Positions 63,601-64,000 of a stretch of 64,000 nucleotides of DNA are shown in pieces. The notes beneath the pieces were generated by a model, which saw only the letters and a list, made by a program, of their open reading frames with translations, had not been told where the DNA came from and searched no databases. Both the position numbers and the translations under genes were made by a program. This DNA is from JBDWFY01 sp039976075 (GTDB taxonomy: Bacteria; Pseudomonadota; Alphaproteobacteria; Rhizobiales; Stappiaceae). The stretch is taken from the NCBI GenBank assembly GCA_039976075.1, contig JBDWFY010000001.1, forward strand, positions 1,302,001 through 1,366,000, read 5' to 3'. Positions within the stretch are counted from its first letter, which is position 1. Every line of letters begins with the position of its first letter.

Positions 63601-63607
63601 TGTCTGA
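57644..63607 (+). CDS. Large RTX (calcium-binding repeat) secreted protein
   Basis: 1,987 residues, no signal peptide. An N-terminal domain of about 250 residues without a recognised family; a first RTX block at about 260-345 (GGDGNDLLLGMKGRDRLDGG); a Gly/Ser linker near 520-545; an EF-hand-like segment near 565-665 (VFDLDGDGLETITL, DANGNGTIDD, DSNGDGLINA, DANGDGVSA); a helical region; then seven long repeats, each an RTX block plus an HCBP-related beta segment (SDGGTILLKEQVRQG). The end DDFRFV, an acidic residue before hydrophobic ones, fits a type I secretion signal. No protease HExxH or lipase motif was found, so an adhesin, toxin or biofilm protein is possible. AAGGAT precedes the ATG. 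Confidence 0.9.
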   Translation: MQISQETKDIVLGYLYGDTTKPADMSSDSLIRDQTLSAAQQFIYYKDVEEYMAGPGRFALGSMSSLVDQFFRPEAHQGLPTLQPGVYTKTQLASLYNNDSYGINFQQYDYQDSIDDLAERTWTWNSTAIKLADDVQFVVDANGNRFIDNYYLVPRYNSENFDFDTNDFLLNITADYVQDLMDLSRIGRTVEIEFTGGVSSRITYTLQDFQNDRNLESQQFNPTPNLLPKINDLLDQLWDSDITQFVHEGKPVLYGTKGDDLLLAKKVEENSYFSDELEQDVHLIGGDGNDLLLGMKGRDRLDGGKDNDVLLGGGNEDQLQNIENANQFDLASQYFASDEDKDILNGGLGDDTYYILSTQKVLSNSINWGDQSASGNPLSHFDVVFTWEDGSNAAQKSFDPSTVPNIDSIIDEDGKGEILLNTRDIDSNARLFKFSNPGQLLKLQDGVDINIGWDVYVKNDGSGEDVFFIQDGQKLYGFSGVLAEAGAGYADHWGGLHAHFVIEDFSDGDFGIDLAGAEPMSSGGTGGPGSGSGASGGSGGSNTNGGGAGPGWAISSAAFHSPVISPLVFDLDGDGLETITLDNATAYFDLDNDGFAEKTAWIAPDDGFLAYDANGNGTIDDNSELFGSGDVDGFSILAAHDSNGDGLINASDTIFNDLRVWQDANGDGVSASGELISLTQAGITEINLSADYVDNWIDAGWISHSSGYTQTSGATGTIYDIWFENDQMLSVDRNGTSVTITNPDVLALPDLAGYGTVTDLQIALNSDDALRLELKALVEGSVNLTQAELWSQAEAFLLKWVGVDQIATGSRGQHVDAQHLEFLEALHGVDFEAVGGASDPGYRAGADLEIYYTTVINSYIAKLIIQIPDALSALSGDPADGATSFYASFASLNYQVDSDSLSGDFSAVLTEIKDDLAQQSAGGNIDGFLRHMEIFSALRTDLGNSDAAFTGWLSLKMMFGGFEQQYVMIAREILETTGILSGTTGSDTIDGTILNDFVYGAVGDDTLSGGTGNDVYLYNLGDGADVISDGYLSGNADKLLLGIGIVPNEVTITRSSTNPDDVTLTFSDGGTVLLKEQVRQGDGFGVEEIIFVDGTTWTDATIREMLLAASQTDGDDSVLGYNGEDDTLQGGLGNDNLDGLQGDDTYVYSLGDGADTISEGFNAGTADKLQLGAGILPVEVTVTRSASNPDDVTLTFSDGGTILLKEQVRQGSGFGVEEIIFDDGTIWTKATIRSMVLSASQTDGDDTVLGFNGEDDTLEGGLGNDDLDGLQGDDTYIYSLGDGADTISEGYNSGTVDKLQLGASILPAEVTVTRSVIDPDDVTLTMSDGGTILLKEQVRQGSDYGVEEIIFDDGTIWTKATLQTMLIAASQTAGDDTVLGFNGEDDTLEGGLGNDDLNGLQGDDTYIYNLGDGSDTITEAFLGGSLDKLQLGAGITVASVTLAASSTDADDAVLTFSDGGTITLIKQLNTGSHYGVEEIIFADGTVWTKSDVIATIAGQSGGSSSTITHDGTAAGETINGTADDDVIRGQGGDDTLNGKQGNDTYLYSSGDGNDFLDDQDTSTTSVDILKLTDLTTADVTLSREGNDLIVTTIATGERIQVDDQFYSASYNYGVEQLQFVDGTIWDRDKMKLEAWYRGTDQAETINASTTDDTIDGGLGDDTLNGKAGNDTYVYSSGDGNDFLDDQDTSTTSVDILKLTDLNAADVTLSREGNDLFVMTIATGEKIQVDDQFYSANYNYGIEQIVFADGSILDRAQIKDAAWYRGTDQADTINASTTDDTLDGGLGDDTLNGKAGSDTYIYRSGDGNDFLDDQDISTTSVDILKLTDLNAADVTLSKLGNDLIVTTDANGQTIQLDDQFYSTNYNYGVEQIAFADGSTIDRDGIRQMVVDDQQTSGADQITGFSNQDDTFIFVGSDFGHDTVTDFEAGTSDGDVVEFDTNVFGAYADLLAAAADDGTDTTITIDADSSVVLKDVVIADLHQDDFRFV
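60581..62140 (+). repeat. Four 390-bp in-frame tandem repeats
   Basis: Units of 130 codons start at about 60581, 60971, 61361 and 61751. Units 2-4 share long near-identical stretches such as GEDDTLEGGLGNDDL and LLKEQVRQGS; the first unit is more diverged. Each unit holds one RTX block and one HCBP-related segment ending in DGTIWTKAT. Confidence 0.85.
62165..63307 (+). repeat. Three 381-bp in-frame tandem repeats
   Basis: Units of 127 codons start at about 62165, 62546 and 62927. Shared stretches include WYRGTDQA, ASTTDDT, GDGNDFLDDQD and STTSVDILKLTDL. Same RTX-plus-beta design as the 390-bp family but clearly a different lineage of repeats. Confidence 0.85.
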
Positions 63608-63614
63608 GTAAGTG

Positions 63615-64000
63615 ATGTCTTCATCCTCTAAACGTTCGCCTCGACAATCGCCGGTTGCCGAGGCTTTTGCCGCTCTCAGGTCAGCCTTTATCGGTGTTGG
63701 AACAATCAGTCTGGTCATCAATCTGTTGATGCTGACCGGGCCGATGTTCATGTTGCAGATCTATGACCGGGTACTGGCCAGCCATTCTGTACCAACCCTG
63801 GTGGTCATCTCCGGCTTTGCAGCAACGCTCTATGTGTTCTTTGCCCTGCTTGAGGGGATTAGGGCTCGCAGTCTCAGCCGTCTGTCGCAGAAGCTGGATG
63901 CTCAGCTGACTGGTGCCAGCTTTGCTACCGGCATCGGGCTGCCCTTGGCGCTTGGTGCCAAGAGCAAGGGGCTTGATCCTGTGCGGGATCTTGAGCAAAT
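63615..64000 (+). CDS. Type I secretion ABC transporter, N-terminal part
   Basis: First 128 residues; the gene runs off the right edge. After a basic start (SSSSKRSPRQSPVAEAF) come membrane helices IGVGTISLVINLLMLTGPMF and TLVVISGFAATLYVFFALLE, with MLQIYDRVLASHSVPTL and GIRARSLSRLSQKLD, which are diagnostic for the PrtD/AprD family of type I permease-ATPases. The ATPase domain is outside. It begins 7 bp after the RTX stop, so it is the dedicated exporter of that protein, and an HlyD-type adaptor should follow. Confidence 0.93.
   Translation, partial: MSSSSKRSPRQSPVAEAFAALRSAFIGVGTISLVINLLMLTGPMFMLQIYDRVLASHSVPTLVVISGFAATLYVFFALLEGIRARSLSRLSQKLDAQLTGASFATGIGLPLALGAKSKGLDPVRDLEQ

Overview
The window comes from an alphaproteobacterial chromosome, most likely a free-living, motile, probably marine member of the Hyphomicrobiales (Rhizobiales). 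This rests on the Brucella/Rhizobium-type porin, the slt-dapA-smpB neighbourhood, a rhizobial-type ParC, betaine-lipid genes, PhoX and rhizobial-type chemoreceptors. No rRNA, intact tRNA, CRISPR array or complete insertion sequence was seen.

0-14 kb is mostly core: the ParC C-terminus, btaAB (phosphorus-free betaine lipids), a small Rrf2/AhpD-like/GNAT operon, smpB, dapA, a soluble lytic transglycosylase, an alpha/beta hydrolase and the major porin. 12-25 kb holds two minus-strand operons: a PAN-domain alpha-2-macroglobulin with PBP1C (the pairing known as yfhM-pbpC), and an HlyD / double-ATPase ABC / ABC-2 permease exporter (yhiI-rbbA-yhhJ type).

25-31 kb is the most striking part. A regulator closely resembling Vibrio LuxO is co-transcribed with a triple-PAS hybrid kinase that carries its own Hpt domain (the job of LuxU). 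Divergently, in a 450-bp gene-free region, two sites close to the LuxO operator sit upstream of a near-consensus sigma-54 promoter that points into non-coding DNA. This is the architecture of the Vibrio qrr1-luxO locus. On the other side of luxO, a perfect sigma-54 promoter precedes a phosphomannomutase-like HAD protein whose nucleophile aspartate is replaced by asparagine.

31-44 kb is a phosphate-scavenging and chemotaxis block: an orphan ParA, phnCDE behind a Pho box, phoX behind a multi-unit Pho box, chemoreceptors on both sides of phoX, a beta-keto acid cleavage enzyme and a MerR regulator. With btaAB it suggests a strong response to phosphate limitation.

44-57 kb is accessory: a TPR protein, a GT25 glycosyltransferase, many small or secreted unknowns, a Rap1a/Tai4-like protein, a NYN-LOTUS protein, and a decayed integrative element (the 3' end of a serine tRNA as att remnant, an integrase fragment, and a phage TerS without TerL). 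57-64 kb is a type I secretion operon: a secreted small protein, a 1,987-residue RTX protein with two families of tandem repeats, and the start of its ABC exporter.
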